DNA of 64,000 nucleotides from Nitrospira sp. ND1 (GCF_900170025.1 NZ_FWEX01000005.1:295073-359072), one strand, 5' to 3'; positions 23,730 to 33,411 are shown, numbered from the stretch's first letter. The notes: generated by a model from the letters alone, not told the origin. Numbers and translations: made by a program.

Positions 23730-25286
23730 ATGTTTTCAAAATTCAGCCAGTTCACGATCAACCAACGCTTCATCATCCTGCTCGCGCTCGCCGGGTCCAT
23801 TGCAGGACTGGTCGCGGTAACCCTCTGGACGCAACAGCCGGATATGCAGGTGCTCTTTGCCAACCTGGCGGTCGATGATGCGTCAGGCATAATCGACAAA
23901 CTGAAAGATGCGAAGGTGCCCTACGAGACGGCCAACGGAGGGACCACCGTGCTGGTGCCCAGCGCGCAGGTGCATGACTTGCGTTTGGAGATGGCGGGGC
24001 AAGGTCTCCCGCATGGCGGGGGCGTGGGATATGAGATTTTCGATCGGACGACCATGGGCATGTCCGATTTCGTGCAGAAGTTGAATTATCGACGGGCCTT
24101 GCAGGGCGAGTTGGCCCGCACCATCACTCAAATGCCGGAGGTGGAACGAGCACGGGTGCATTTGGCGATTCCTGAACGACGGCTGTTCGCCACCGAGCAG
24201 GACCGTGCGCGAGCCTCTGTGGTGGTGTCCCTGCGCGCCAGTCAAACGTTGTCGAAGGCGCAAATTCAGGGCGTGGTGCACCTGGTGTCCAGCAGCGTCG
24301 AAGGGCTTCAAGCTCGCGATGTGACCGTCGTCGATGGCCACGGCAATTTATTGTCCAACACCTCCAGCGATGAATCAGCCGGGCTCTCCGGAACCCAGAT
24401 GGAATATCAGCGTACGCTGGAAAAGGACATCGAGACTCGTATTCAAACGATGTTGGAACGGATTGTCGGCGTCAATAAGGCCGTGGTGCGCGTGTCGAGT
24501 GTGCTGGATTTCCGCAAAATCGAAACCACCGAAGAACGCTACGATCCGAACGGGCAGGTCGTTCGCAGTGAGCAGCGCGGACAGGAAAAATCGAGCGGGG
24601 TGAACGGCGCCTCGGGCGGCGTGCCCGGCGTCGAGTCGAACGTGCCGGGTGGCACCGAAGCCGAAGGCGGACAAACCAGCTCGAACAACAACCAGACGAA
24701 AAATGAGACGGTCAATTATGAAATCAGCCGGACCGTGTCGCGCATCGTGGAGCCGACCGGCACCATCAAGAAGCTCTCGGTCGCAGTCCTGGTAGACGGC
24801 ACGTATGAGGGCGGGGGCAAGGCGGGCGAAGGCGGTGCGGATCAGCCCAAGAAATATGTGCCTCGTTCTGAGGAAGAAATGAAACGCATCGAAGAAATCG
24901 TCAAGAAGGCGATGGGGTATTCGACCGAACGGCAGGATCAAGTGGAAGTGGTGAGCATTCAGTTCGGGCTAGGAGCGGAGGAACCGGCCGGTGGGGTCGA
25001 GGCCACGCCGGATGCGAGCAAGGCCTGGATGCCTTACGTGCGCTACGCGGTCGGCGGTGTTCTGTTTTTCCTGATTTTCTTCATGGTGGTTCGCCCGCTG
25101 ATGGTGATGCTGGTTCAGTCCGCGCCCGCAGCCGGCGGCGGCGAGACGCCGGCGCTGCCCGCGTCGGTGGGACAGGTTGAAGCGGCCATCAGCGGCAAGC
25201 AGCCGGGGCAGATCCTCGATATGGCCAAGAACAACCCCGCCAATACCGCCGTCGTCGTGAAACAGTGGTTGAAGAGTAACGCCTAA
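23730..25286 (+). CDS. fliF: Flagellar MS-ring protein FliF
   Basis: 518 residues with two membrane segments, one near residues 16-33 and one near 433-455. Between them lie the ring-building motifs (Y-E-T-A-N-G-G-T-T-V-L-V-P; R-A-L-Q-G-E-L-A-R-T-I; A-R-V-H-L-A-I-P-E-R; Y-E-I-S-R-T-V). A glycine/serine-rich loop around 285-325 is the usual periplasmic insertion. The cytoplasmic C-terminus binds FliG, the next gene. Size and topology are standard. Confidence 0.95.
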   Translation: MFSKFSQFTINQRFIILLALAGSIAGLVAVTLWTQQPDMQVLFANLAVDDASGIIDKLKDAKVPYETANGGTTVLVPSAQVHDLRLEMAGQGLPHGGGVGYEIFDRTTMGMSDFVQKLNYRRALQGELARTITQMPEVERARVHLAIPERRLFATEQDRARASVVVSLRASQTLSKAQIQGVVHLVSSSVEGLQARDVTVVDGHGNLLSNTSSDESAGLSGTQMEYQRTLEKDIETRIQTMLERIVGVNKAVVRVSSVLDFRKIETTEERYDPNGQVVRSEQRGQEKSSGVNGASGGVPGVESNVPGGTEAEGGQTSSNNNQTKNETVNYEISRTVSRIVEPTGTIKKLSVAVLVDGTYEGGGKAGEGGADQPKKYVPRSEEEMKRIEEIVKKAMGYSTERQDQVEVVSIQFGLGAEEPAGGVEATPDASKAWMPYVRYAVGGVLFFLIFFMVVRPLMVMLVQSAPAAGGGETPALPASVGQVEAAISGKQPGQILDMAKNNPANTAVVVKQWLKSNA

Positions 25287-25297
25287 CCAAGCAGATC

Positions 25298-26293
25298 ATG
25301 AATAAAGAACTGTCGGGCGCACAAAAAGCGGCGATCCTACTTCGAGCCATCGGTGAGGAAGCGGCGGCGGCGGTGATGAAGACCCTCGACCCGAAGGATA
25401 TTCGCAAGCTCGGGAGCTTCATGAAAGAGACCGCAAACATTACGAAACAGGAAGAGGACAGCGTGATCGCCGAATTTGAGCAGGCGAGCTCATCCGGCGA
25501 GGTGCAATTCGAGGGACGCGAATTCATGGAAGCCATTCTGAAGAAGGCGCTGGGTCCTGAAAAGGCTGCCAGAATGATGGAGTCCTTGAATACGAAGACC
25601 TATCCAGGTATCGACGCCCTGAAGTGGGTCGATCCCCGAACCGTCGCGCAAATTCTCAAGATCGAACATCCCCAGACGATCGCCGTCTGCCTGGGACAAA
25701 TGGAAGCCGAACAGGCCAGTGCCGTGCTGGCGTTGTTGCCGGTACATCTGCATGCCGACGTGTCGCTGCGATTGGCGACAATGCAAGAAGTGCAGCCGGA
25801 AGTGCTGTCCGAATTGAGCGATAGTTTACAGGAAATTCTGTCGGCTTCGATGGGCATGTCGAGCATGTCGGTCGGCGGCGCCGAGCTGATGGCCGATATT
25901 CTGACGCGTGTGGATAAGAACACCGAAGGGGCCATTATGGCCAAGATCACCGAACGCGATCAGGCCCTGGCAGAAAGCATCCGGGCGCTGATGTTCGTCT
26001 TCGATGACCTGGTGGAACTGGATTCCCGCGGCATGCAGGAACTCATGAAGGAAATCAGCAAAGAAGACCTCCCGGTCGCGCTTCGTGGCGCCACGCCGGA
26101 GATCAAGGAGAAGTTTCTCAAGAATATGTCCAGTCGCGCCGCCGAAATGCTCAAGGAAGACATGGAAACGCGCGGGCCGGTCAAGGTATCCGATGTCGAG
26201 AAAGCGCAGCAGAACATTCTCAAAGTCTGTCGCAAGCTTGAGGAGGAAGGTCGCATCGTGATCGGGGGCGGGGGAGGCGAGGAGTTGCTGTAG
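25298..26293 (+). CDS. fliG: Flagellar motor switch protein FliG
   Basis: 331 residues. N-terminal L-S-G-A-Q-K-A-A-I-L-L-R-A-I-G-E-E binds FliF; the middle holds E-H-P-Q-T-I-A-V-C-L-G (EHPQ motif); the C-terminal torque domain carries M-F-V-F-D-D-L-V-E-L-D and R-G-M-Q-E-L-M-K-E-I with the charged residues that face the stator. FliG converts stator action into rotation. It is 11 bp after fliF and abuts the REC-FliH gene. Confidence 0.95.
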   Translation: MNKELSGAQKAAILLRAIGEEAAAAVMKTLDPKDIRKLGSFMKETANITKQEEDSVIAEFEQASSSGEVQFEGREFMEAILKKALGPEKAARMMESLNTKTYPGIDALKWVDPRTVAQILKIEHPQTIAVCLGQMEAEQASAVLALLPVHLHADVSLRLATMQEVQPEVLSELSDSLQEILSASMGMSSMSVGGAELMADILTRVDKNTEGAIMAKITERDQALAESIRALMFVFDDLVELDSRGMQELMKEISKEDLPVALRGATPEIKEKFLKNMSSRAAEMLKEDMETRGPVKVSDVEKAQQNILKVCRKLEEEGRIVIGGGGGEELL

Positions 26294-27343
26294 ATGAGAA
26301 CCGTTGATGTGGGAAGTCGCCTGCCACAGATGTCTCCCGCGGACAATGAGAAGGAACTCGCCCCACGGGCCATTCTCATCGTTGACGACGAACCATCCAT
26401 CGGCTTCCTCTTGACCGAAATGCTGCAGTCCACAGGGCACCCGATTCTCACGGCCGGGTCTGTCAGCGAGGCCCTGACGCACCTCAAGTCCCGCCCGATT
26501 GCCGTGCTGATCGTCGATGTTCAATTGGCCGGAACGGATGGAATTGCTTTCTTGCAACAGGCGTTGGAGGTCGATAGCCGTCTCCTGAGTATCGTTATGA
26601 CCGGACACGGCAACATCGAACTGGCTGTGCGTGCCATGAAATCAGGCGCCGCGGACTTCTTAACCAAACCGTTCGAAGTGGAATTGGTCAGACAATCCGT
26701 GTCGCGACTGCTGGAGCTCTATCGTCTCAGGCAGGAGAATACGGTCCTCACGCGCACCTTGATTCGTTCCGGCAACATTCAGTTGCGGACGGTGCCGCTG
26801 GCCGATTTCAGCCGAGGGAATCGGCCCTTCGGAACGGATGACGTGACCGAATTCGAGCGGGGCTTGGCGGAGGGGGAAAAGCGGGCCACGGAGCGGGTCT
26901 CCTCGCTGCGTCAACGGGAACAGGCGCTGGTCGCCTCACTGATGGCGCAGTTGGAGGGAAGCTGGCGCAATCTGCACGACACGGTGGAAGAAGAAGTCGC
27001 ATCCCTTTCGTTCATGATCGCGCAAAAGGTCCTGCGCGAACTGGTGACGGAAAAACGTGAGGTGATCGTGACGCAGGTACGAACGGCACTGGCCCATTTG
27101 CATGAAAGCGGGCTTGTCCGGATCCGGGTGCATCCGTCGGATCTGCCGCTGCTCGAAGCGTCGCGGGCGGCATTGAGTCAGACTCCGCATGGGCTATTGA
27201 CCCTGAAATTTGAAACGGATCCCGGTATTAGCCCGGGGGGCTGTCTCGTGCAGGCGCAGAGCCTCTTGATCGACGCCACGCTGGATACCCAACTGCTGCG
27301 GCTCGGTGAAGCCTTGAGAAAGCGGGATACCGGTGAAGCTTAG
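26294..27343 (+). CDS. fliH: Receiver-domain/FliH fusion protein
   Basis: One continuous 349-residue frame in the place where fliH normally stands. Residues 25-145 are a full CheY-like receiver: Asp31/Asp32, phosphoacceptor Asp75 (V-L-I-V-D-V-Q), Thr103 (V-M-T-G-H-G) and Lys125 (L-T-K-P-F). Residues 185-345 are FliH: G-L-A-E-G-E-K-R-A-T-E-R coiled coil, E-E-E-V-A-S-L-S-F-M-I-A-Q-K-V-L-R-E-L, V-R-I-R-V-H-P-S-D-L and G-G-C-L-V-Q-A-Q-S-L-L-I-D-A-T-L. FliH normally binds the ATPase FliI and inhibits it until docking. It overlaps fliI by 11 bp. A phosphorylatable receiver on FliH is unusual and suggests that phosphorylation tunes export; this is inference. Confidence 0.85.
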   Translation: MRTVDVGSRLPQMSPADNEKELAPRAILIVDDEPSIGFLLTEMLQSTGHPILTAGSVSEALTHLKSRPIAVLIVDVQLAGTDGIAFLQQALEVDSRLLSIVMTGHGNIELAVRAMKSGAADFLTKPFEVELVRQSVSRLLELYRLRQENTVLTRTLIRSGNIQLRTVPLADFSRGNRPFGTDDVTEFERGLAEGEKRATERVSSLRQREQALVASLMAQLEGSWRNLHDTVEEEVASLSFMIAQKVLRELVTEKREVIVTQVRTALAHLHESGLVRIRVHPSDLPLLEASRAALSQTPHGLLTLKFETDPGISPGGCLVQAQSLLIDATLDTQLLRLGEALRKRDTGEA

Positions 27344-28640
27344 CGAACGTCTCGAACAAGTCGAACCCTTGTCCGTCACGGGCCGGGTGGCCCAAGCCGT
27401 CGGGATCGTCATTGAGGCCTCGGGGCCGTTCACCTCTGTCGGAGAGGTCTGCGAGATCACTCGCGAAGGTGGTCATGGCGCCGTGATGGCAGAAGTGGTC
27501 GGATTCCGGGAGGATCGTGTGCTGTTGATGCCGCTGGGTGAAATGCAGGGCATCGGACCGGGCAGCCGTGTCGTGATGAAAGGGCACGTGGCTTCGGTGT
27601 CGGTCGGACCGCAGATGTTGGGGCGCATTTTCGATGGACTCGGGCACCCGCTGGACGGATTGCCGCCGGTGCGCACCGACGTCCAGGTTCCATTGTATGC
27701 GCCTCCGCTGAATCCATTGCATCGCGCCAGAATTACCCAGCCGGTCGATCTTGGCATTCGGTCGATCAATGCCCTGTTGACCTGCGGCCAAGGCCAGAAA
27801 ATCGGCGTGTTCGCCGGCTCCGGGGTGGGAAAAAGTGTCTTGTTGGGCATGATCAGCCGGTATACGCAGGCGGACATCAGGGTCATCGCCCTCGTCGGCG
27901 AACGGGGCCGCGAGGTCAAAGAGTTCCTGGAGCGCGACCTGACACCGGAAGCACGGGCCCGCTCCATCGTTGTAGTCGCGACTTCGGATCAACCGCCGCT
28001 GGTGCGCATTCGCGGCGCCTTAGTGGCGACGGCTATCGCCGAATATTTTCGCGATTGCGGCAAACATGTGTTGCTGATGATGGATTCCCTTTCCCGCCTG
28101 GCCTATAGCCAGAGGGAAGTCGGGCTCGCCATCGGTGAACCTCCCACCACCAAAGGGTATACACCGTCCGTCTTTGCCGTGTTGCCGAAGTTGTTGGAAC
28201 GGGTCGGACCGGCACAAAGCGGGGGCAGCATTACCGGGCTCTATACCGTGCTTGTCGATGGCGACGACCTCAATGATCCGGTCGCGGATGCCGTACGCTC
28301 CATTCTCGACGGACACATTGTGCTCTCGCGTGAACTCGCCGCGCGCAATCACTTTCCGGCCATCGATATTCTGCAGAGTACCAGCCGGGTCATGCGCGAC
28401 ATTGTCACGCCGGCACACTATGCCGCGGCACGATTGGTCCTGGAACGCACGGCGCTCTATCGGCGATCTGAAGATCTCATCACACTGGGCGCGTATAAGC
28501 CGGGCACGAGCAAGGAGCTGGATAAAGCCGTGTCCGCTCATGAAGGCATCACGGCGTTTCTGCGGCAGGAGACGAAGCAGTCCGTCGGGTTGTCGCAGTC
28601 CATTGATGCCTTGCTGGCGCTGGCGGGAACGATTCAATGA
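27333..28640 (+). CDS. fliI: Flagellar export ATPase FliI
   Basis: 435 residues starting at a GTG (27333) within the 3' end of the REC-FliH gene. The F1-beta-like core shows Walker A F-A-G-S-G-V-G-K-S-V, the G-E-R-G-R-E-V catalytic Glu region, L-L-M-M-D-S-L-S-R-L-A (Walker B), and E-P-P-T-T-K-G-Y-T-P-S-V-F, a FliI/SctN hallmark. It powers substrate unloading and export together with FliH and FliJ. Stop overlaps fliJ start (ATGA). Confidence 0.96.
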   Translation: MKLSERLEQVEPLSVTGRVAQAVGIVIEASGPFTSVGEVCEITREGGHGAVMAEVVGFREDRVLLMPLGEMQGIGPGSRVVMKGHVASVSVGPQMLGRIFDGLGHPLDGLPPVRTDVQVPLYAPPLNPLHRARITQPVDLGIRSINALLTCGQGQKIGVFAGSGVGKSVLLGMISRYTQADIRVIALVGERGREVKEFLERDLTPEARARSIVVVATSDQPPLVRIRGALVATAIAEYFRDCGKHVLLMMDSLSRLAYSQREVGLAIGEPPTTKGYTPSVFAVLPKLLERVGPAQSGGSITGLYTVLVDGDDLNDPVADAVRSILDGHIVLSRELAARNHFPAIDILQSTSRVMRDIVTPAHYAAARLVLERTALYRRSEDLITLGAYKPGTSKELDKAVSAHEGITAFLRQETKQSVGLSQSIDALLALAGTIQ

Positions 28641-29077
28641 ACGTGACCGTGCTCCGCACCTACGCGATCCAACTTGAAGAGGTCGCCAAGCTCGAGTTGG
28701 CGGAACTCGCGAGCGCGCTGCAGCAGACGGTCGACCGTATGACGATGTTGGATTCGCGGGCGAGGGCGGATGCCGACCAATATTTGCTCCAGGTGCGACA
28801 GGGGAGCACCGTGGATCAGGTGTACGGTCACCTCGACGCGATGGATCAGGCCATCGCAGCACGGAAGAGCATGGAGCAGATGCAGAGGGATCAACAGGTC
28901 AAAATGGAAGACAAACGCGGAGAGCTCCTGGAAGCCATGCAGTATCGCAAGAAGCTGGACCTCCTTGATGCGCGCGCCGCGCTGGAACGACGTCGTCGAC
29001 GAGAACGGCAGGATCAGCAGCTGCTGGATGAACGAGCCTGGCGACGGAGTCCATTACAACAGGGAGAACGGGCATGA
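28637..29077 (+). CDS. fliJ: Flagellar export protein FliJ
   Basis: 146 residues, almost entirely charged coiled coil (repeating Q/E/R heptads through residues 10-135), located directly after fliI, as is standard. There is little sequence conservation in this family, so the assignment rests on coiled-coil character, length and the overlaps at both ends (ATGA with fliI and with motE). FliJ links FliI to FlhA and escorts chaperones. Confidence 0.85.
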   Translation: MNVTVLRTYAIQLEEVAKLELAELASALQQTVDRMTMLDSRARADADQYLLQVRQGSTVDQVYGHLDAMDQAIAARKSMEQMQRDQQVKMEDKRGELLEAMQYRKKLDLLDARAALERRRRRERQDQQLLDERAWRRSPLQQGERA

Positions 29078-29706
29078 TCGCGATGGCGAGGGGTGACGTT
29101 CGAACAATCTGCACAAGGGGGATCCTCAGGGTTGCCTTCAGTGTGGCCCTTCTGGGAGGCATGGGCACGGCAGTCGTCGCGGATGAAGGTGCTCCGGCGC
29201 CGGCAGCAGTGAAGGAAGAACCAAAAGCCGACGCGATCAAAAAAGAGGTCCAAGGTCCTGCCATCAGCACGCCGCGTGAAATTTTTCAGATGCTGGAGCA
29301 GCGCAAACGGGCCCTGGATAAGCGTGAGGCGGCGTTACGCGGATCGGAGATGCATCTCCTGGAACTCAAAGCGGAACTCGAACAGATTGTGACGCGGCAT
29401 GAACAGGCAGTTGAGGCTGAAAAAAAGCGTCGTCAGGCAGCCCAGAACAAGGCGACGAGTGAAGCGGAGAAGCCCAAGCCGACGGCCAAACCGGGAGGGG
29501 CGGCCAACGTCAATCAGACCCAGCTGGCGAAAATCTACGAAGCGATGCCGGCTGAGGAAGCCGCCGCCCGTCTGGAGCGTATGCCGGATAGGAAGGCGCT
29601 CGAAGTGTTACGCCTGATTAAGGGCAAATCTGCCGGGGCGATCCTCGCTGAAGTCAAACCGGAGCGCGCTGCCCGCCTGACCGAACAATTGCTGACGGCC
29701 CCGTAA
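29074..29706 (+). CDS. motE: MotE-like flagellar periplasmic protein
   Basis: 210 residues. A hydrophobic stretch at about 17-35 (L-R-V-A-F-S-V-A-L-L-G-G-M-G-T-A-V-V-A) is a signal peptide or anchor. A charged coiled coil follows (about 65-125), then an MgtE-N-like domain with I-Y-E-A-M-P-A-E-E-A-A-A-R-L-E-R-M, K-A-L-E-V-L-R-L-I-K-G-K and A-G-A-I-L-A-E-V. MotE-type proteins stabilise the stator MotC or MotB in the periplasm. It closes the fliHIJ-motE run by a 4-bp overlap with fliJ. Confidence 0.8.
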   Translation: MIAMARGDVRTICTRGILRVAFSVALLGGMGTAVVADEGAPAPAAVKEEPKADAIKKEVQGPAISTPREIFQMLEQRKRALDKREAALRGSEMHLLELKAELEQIVTRHEQAVEAEKKRRQAAQNKATSEAEKPKPTAKPGGAANVNQTQLAKIYEAMPAEEAAARLERMPDRKALEVLRLIKGKSAGAILAEVKPERAARLTEQLLTAP

Positions 29707-29840
29707 ACAGACCCTTCGTGTCCCGGTGATTCGGCAGGTTTTGCCGTCACCTCCTGCAGAAACTTCCGTCTTCAAGTCTCCGCGTTTAGTCCTCCTTGCA
29801 AAAATCCCGTGTCATGCGCGCTTTTCTCGTTCGACGTGGA

Positions 29841-29856
29841 TGGCACGGCCTTTGTA
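29841..29856 (+). promoter_or_regulatory. Sigma-54-like promoter for fliK-flgD-flgE
   Basis: TGGCACGGCCTTTGTA: the -24 element TGGCACG is perfect, the -12 element reads TTGTA instead of TTGCA. It lies in the 198-bp gap before fliK, 49 bp upstream of the ATG at 29905. The position supports starting fliK at 29905 rather than at codons upstream of the promoter. Confidence 0.55.
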
Positions 29857-29904
29857 ATGCTGTTCCATGACAACGCACGGGGTTCGAAACGGACAGGAAC
29901 ACCT

Positions 29905-31479
29905 ATGGCCACTGACATGCAGCCCTTCTTGAACGGAATTCCAAGTCACAGCACTCATGGCGCCCCAGTCGCGCGAGAACGCCAGGCGACGGCTCACGGT
30001 TCGGCGCCATCTCGCACATTCGATTCGTTGCTTGAGCGAGCAGAAGCCCACCGGGGGGCGATGACACCGGAACCGGCCTCAGCTCGAGCCGCATCGAAAC
30101 CGGCTTCACCGACTCGTTCGTCGCATCATTCCAAGGTGGAATCAGACAAGCAAGGAGCTGCTCGCTCTAGGGAGTTCGCACGGCAGGAACGAGCTGCCAG
30201 CCTAAAAGAAGAGTCCTGTGTGAAGGCTGACTGTGTGTCCGACACGGAAGTCGAGAGCCCCAATGCTGAAGACAATACTGAACAGGCTGAGGATCAGAGC
30301 ACGCAACGGCAGGAGATCCTTGTGGCCGCGTTGCTTCTTCCCACGCCTGCGGTCGCACAGACGCCAGTACAGATCAGTGGTGAAACGGATTCGGAATTGG
30401 ACCCCTCTGCGGATGGCGCCGGAAAAGTGGCGCCTACAGCCGCCACAGGCCCTCACGAGACGCCTTCCGCTCAGCTCGCAGCGCTGGATCCCTCGGTACA
30501 GACATCTGAAGAGGCACTCGTCGGCCAGGCTGCAACGGCCCAGGCGCAGACGTCAGACATAAAAGAATCCGCTGAAAAAGAACAGCCAGGCGAGGGAATG
30601 ATTGATATGTCGGCGTTCCCTCATCCCGACAGTCATGGTGAGGCGAGAGAAGTGAGCGCGGATCGAACGGACGCGGCCGTCACCGCGAGCACGATCGATC
30701 CGGAGAAAGTGACGACTGTCGCTGCGGCTGTCACGACACGCACGGCAGAGGCAGGAGGCATGAAACAGGCTGACGGCGATCGGGTTGACCGGCCGGCATT
30801 TCTTGAAGATCTCGCACAGGACAGTCCGGTGAGCACCGAACAGGGAAGTGCGAACGCCGGGAAATTTCTCGAGAATGAGTCAGAGCCGTTTTCCGACTCT
30901 TCTGCCGATGCCGATCGCTCGATGCCGAATAAAGCCATGAGCAACGGGCCGATCGATCGTTCGTTGTTCCTGGACCGGATGAGTGGACTGAATCAACCGG
31001 CCCCGCCTCCCTCCGAAAGCGCCGTCGGCCGCAACGAGGCCGGCCAGCCCGCTGCAGTCCTGCGAGCAGCAGAAGCCGAACGCATGAGCGAGCTTCGAGG
31101 AGCCTCGCCCGTCTCACAAAGCGTCATGCTGGACTTGGATCCCCTGGACATGGGCCCCTTGCGAGTCCGTGTCATGATGAGCGACCAAACGGTCCATGCG
31201 CATATCCGGACGGAACATGGAGAACTGGGACAAGGCCTCCTGCAACAGGGGCAGTCACTGGAATCATCGCTCCGCACGACAGGCCTCGAAATGGGCATGT
31301 TGCGGGTCACCGTCGATCAACAACAGGGTCGGAACGACAATGCCTGGATGTTTCAACAGCAGCATCAGGATCGCCCGACGACCTCGTCCGGCCAGCGGTC
31401 CACGACGGGAGAAGAAGAGCGCAGTGCGAGGGGAGAGACCGGCGACTACACGAATGAACGCGTCAGTATATTTGCATGA
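29905..31479 (+). CDS. fliK: Flagellar hook-length control protein FliK
   Basis: 524 residues from the ATG at 29905 (AGGAA upstream and downstream of the sigma-54-like promoter; the frame is open from 29809). The first 390 residues are low-complexity, rich in Ala/Glu/Ser/Gln, the disordered molecular-ruler part. The C-terminal Flg_hook domain has [19 protein letters not shown], then V-H-A-H-I-R-T-E, then L-G-M-like [10 protein letters not shown], matching the conserved L-x-P-x-x-L-G-x-V-x-V motif. FliK ends hook growth by switching export specificity. Hook genes flgD and flgE follow. Confidence 0.88.
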   Translation: MATDMQPFLNGIPSHSTHGAPVARERQATAHGSAPSRTFDSLLERAEAHRGAMTPEPASARAASKPASPTRSSHHSKVESDKQGAARSREFARQERAASLKEESCVKADCVSDTEVESPNAEDNTEQAEDQSTQRQEILVAALLLPTPAVAQTPVQISGETDSELDPSADGAGKVAPTAATGPHETPSAQLAALDPSVQTSEEALVGQAATAQAQTSDIKESAEKEQPGEGMIDMSAFPHPDSHGEAREVSADRTDAAVTASTIDPEKVTTVAAAVTTRTAEAGGMKQADGDRVDRPAFLEDLAQDSPVSTEQGSANAGKFLENESEPFSDSSADADRSMPNKAMSNGPIDRSLFLDRMSGLNQPAPPPSESAVGRNEAGQPAAVLRAAEAERMSELRGASPVSQSVMLDLDPLDMGPLRVRVMMSDQTVHAHIRTEHGELGQGLLQQGQSLESSLRTTGLEMGMLRVTVDQQQGRNDNAWMFQQQHQDRPTTSSGQRSTTGEEERSARGETGDYTNERVSIFA

Positions 31480-31490
31480 TTGGAGGTCCC

Positions 31491-31781
31491 ATGGATATCA
31501 GCAAGGTGATTACACAGGCGACACCCCCAGACTCATCCACGCCGACCACCGATGGTCCGAAGCCGCTGGGAAAAGACGATTTCCTGAAGCTGCTCGTCAC
31601 CCAGCTTCAGCATCAAGATCCGCTGAAGCCGATGGAAAATGAGGACTTCGTCGCGCAAACCGCACAGTTCTCGCAGCTGGAACAAATGTCCAAGCTGGTG
31701 TCCTTGATGGAGAAAAGTGTGACGCTTCAGGAAAACGCGCAGAACAAAACCGCGACCACCGGCACGACGGCCGTCGCATAA
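31491..31781 (+). CDS. flgD: Flagellar hook capping protein FlgD, short form
   Basis: 96 residues from the ATG at 31491 (GGAGG 5 nt upstream). The conserved N-terminal block [25 protein letters not shown] is complete, as is [14 protein letters not shown]. The FlgD Ig-like and Tudor-like domains of longer homologues (about 220 residues) are missing. Short FlgD proteins exist in other phyla and are functional, so this need not be truncation. FlgD caps the growing hook. Confidence 0.9.
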   Translation: MDISKVITQATPPDSSTPTTDGPKPLGKDDFLKLLVTQLQHQDPLKPMENEDFVAQTAQFSQLEQMSKLVSLMEKSVTLQENAQNKTATTGTTAVA

Positions 31782-31854
31782 CGGCCATCGCCCTGCGGTG
31801 CGGGCGAACGCTTGGGAGAACGTTTCAGGTCGTGGTAACAAGGAGGATGAGACA

Positions 31855-33078
31855 ATGGGCATTTTAACGTCGATGTTTACGGCAGTGACCGGCTTGAGCT
31901 CCTACGGCAACGCCATGGGGGTGATCGGGAACAATATCGCCAACGTCGGGACCGCAGGATTTAAGTCCAGCCGGGCGACCTTTTCGGACCTGATTTCATC
32001 CAGCCTGGGCGGTGGCTCCGGCAGCGATCAAATCGGTCTCGGCGTGTTCCTCAACGATGTGCAGACCAATTTCTCCCAAGGGTCGATGACGACCACAGGC
32101 AATACCTTCGACCTGGCGATCGATGGAAACGGCTTCTACCTGGTGAGAAACACGTCCGGCGCCAATTTCTATTCGCGGGCCGGCCAATTCAAAGTCGACA
32201 GTGTCGGTCAGGTCGTCGATAGCAGCGGAGCTCTGTTGCAAGGCTACCAGGCCGACACGAACGGCAACATCACGAGCACGATCGGCGGCATTACACTGAC
32301 ATCGAGTGCCGTACCGCCGGTCGCGACGACCAGCGCCGAGATACTTGGGAATCTCAATGCCAATGCGACGGCGCCGACGACAGCCTTCAGCGTCACCGAT
32401 ACGACCTCCTACAATTTCTCCACGGGCATGACGTTCTATGACTCCCTGGGGAACTCCCATCAAATGCAGTTGTATTTCCGCAAGACGGCGGCGAATGCCT
32501 GGGGCGTGTACTCTCAAATCGACGGGGGTGCGGCTGCCGCCCAAACCAACATGACGTTTAACGCCAGCGGCGCCGTGACCGCGGGCGGAACACAGACGGT
32601 GACTGCGACACTGACCAACGGCGCCACCACGCCGCAGGCCATGACGGTGGATTTGTCCTCTCTGACGCAATTCGGCGCCGCTTCCGGTGTCGCGAGTCAA
32701 ACGCAAGACGGCTATTCATCGGGCACGCTCGACCGCATCAGCGTCGATAAAGAAGGACGAGTGATGGCCCAATTCACGAACGGGGAAACACGTGCTCTTG
32801 CTCAGGTCGTCTTGAGCCGCTTTACCAATCCCGACGGCTTGGTCAACGTCGGCGACAATCACTTTCTGGAGACGGTCGAGTCCGGGGCGGCTCTGGCCGG
32901 TGCCCCGACCGTAAATGGATTGGGCAGAGTCCTGTCGGGAACCGTGGAGCAATCCAACGTGGATCTCGGGAAGGAGTTTGTGGACATGATTATTACGCAG
33001 CGCGCATTTCAAGCCAATTCACGTGCGATTACGACGAGCGACGAAATGTTGCAGGAACTCGTGAATCTCAAACGGTAA
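31855..33078 (+). CDS. flgE: Flagellar hook protein FlgE
   Basis: 407 residues from the ATG at 31855 (AAGGAGG upstream; the frame opens earlier at 31798). N-terminus S-M-F-T-A-V-T-G-L-S-S-Y-G-N-A-M-G-V-I-G-N-N-I-A-N and C-terminus S-N-V-D-L-G-K-E-F-V-D-M-I-I-T-Q-R-A-F-Q-A-N-S-R-A-I are the rod/hook family signatures. A Ser/Thr/Ala-rich middle forms the outer hook domains. A strong inverted repeat follows the stop. Confidence 0.94.
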   Translation: MGILTSMFTAVTGLSSYGNAMGVIGNNIANVGTAGFKSSRATFSDLISSSLGGGSGSDQIGLGVFLNDVQTNFSQGSMTTTGNTFDLAIDGNGFYLVRNTSGANFYSRAGQFKVDSVGQVVDSSGALLQGYQADTNGNITSTIGGITLTSSAVPPVATTSAEILGNLNANATAPTTAFSVTDTTSYNFSTGMTFYDSLGNSHQMQLYFRKTAANAWGVYSQIDGGAAAAQTNMTFNASGAVTAGGTQTVTATLTNGATTPQAMTVDLSSLTQFGAASGVASQTQDGYSSGTLDRISVDKEGRVMAQFTNGETRALAQVVLSRFTNPDGLVNVGDNHFLETVESGAALAGAPTVNGLGRVLSGTVEQSNVDLGKEFVDMIITQRAFQANSRAITTSDEMLQELVNLKR

Positions 33079-33085
33079 GCGAGGA

Positions 33086-33122
33086 GGGCCCTGATGCGCC
33101 TGGTAAGCACGCGTCAGGGCCC
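33086..33122 (+). terminator. Stem-loop after flgE
   Basis: GGGCCCTGA (33086-33094) and TCAGGGCCC (33114-33122) form a perfect 9-bp stem 7 bp after the flgE stop. There is no T-run, so it may be a transcript-stabilising hairpin rather than an intrinsic terminator. Confidence 0.55.
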
Positions 33123-33353
33123 AAGTCGGCAATTTCTACCTAGCGTTTCGCCAACACACAGTCCCCTCACGTCTTCTCACCGTCGTCAACATTCTGTCGG
33201 CCCTCGCAAAGCCCGCGTCACTCCGCTGACACGGTCTCAGGCCCGGTCTTCGTTCGCACGTGCCCGGGAAACGTCGTGACCTGAAATCAGTGGGTTATCG
33301 CAGGCGCCGGTCCAGAGAGCGAAATCTGTAGAGGCCTGTTGTCGGTCGTCGCG

Positions 33354-33369
33354 TGGCATATGCATTGCA
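33354..33369 (+). promoter_or_regulatory. Sigma-54 promoter for fliL
   Basis: TGGCATATGCATTGCA has TGGCA at -24 and TTGCA at -12 with GG and GC exactly 10 bp apart. It is 43 bp upstream of the fliL ATG in the 333-bp gap 33079-33411, which has no gene. It probably drives the fliLMNOPQR-flhBAFG run. Confidence 0.75.
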
Positions 33370-33411
33370 CAACCGAGCAGCGCCGGCAAACACTGTCCGC
33401 AGGAGGTTCGT

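Noticed and set aside
27228-28862. Long minus-strand open frames over fliI
   Set aside because: Antisense to a complete FliI with all catalytic motifs; compositional artefacts.
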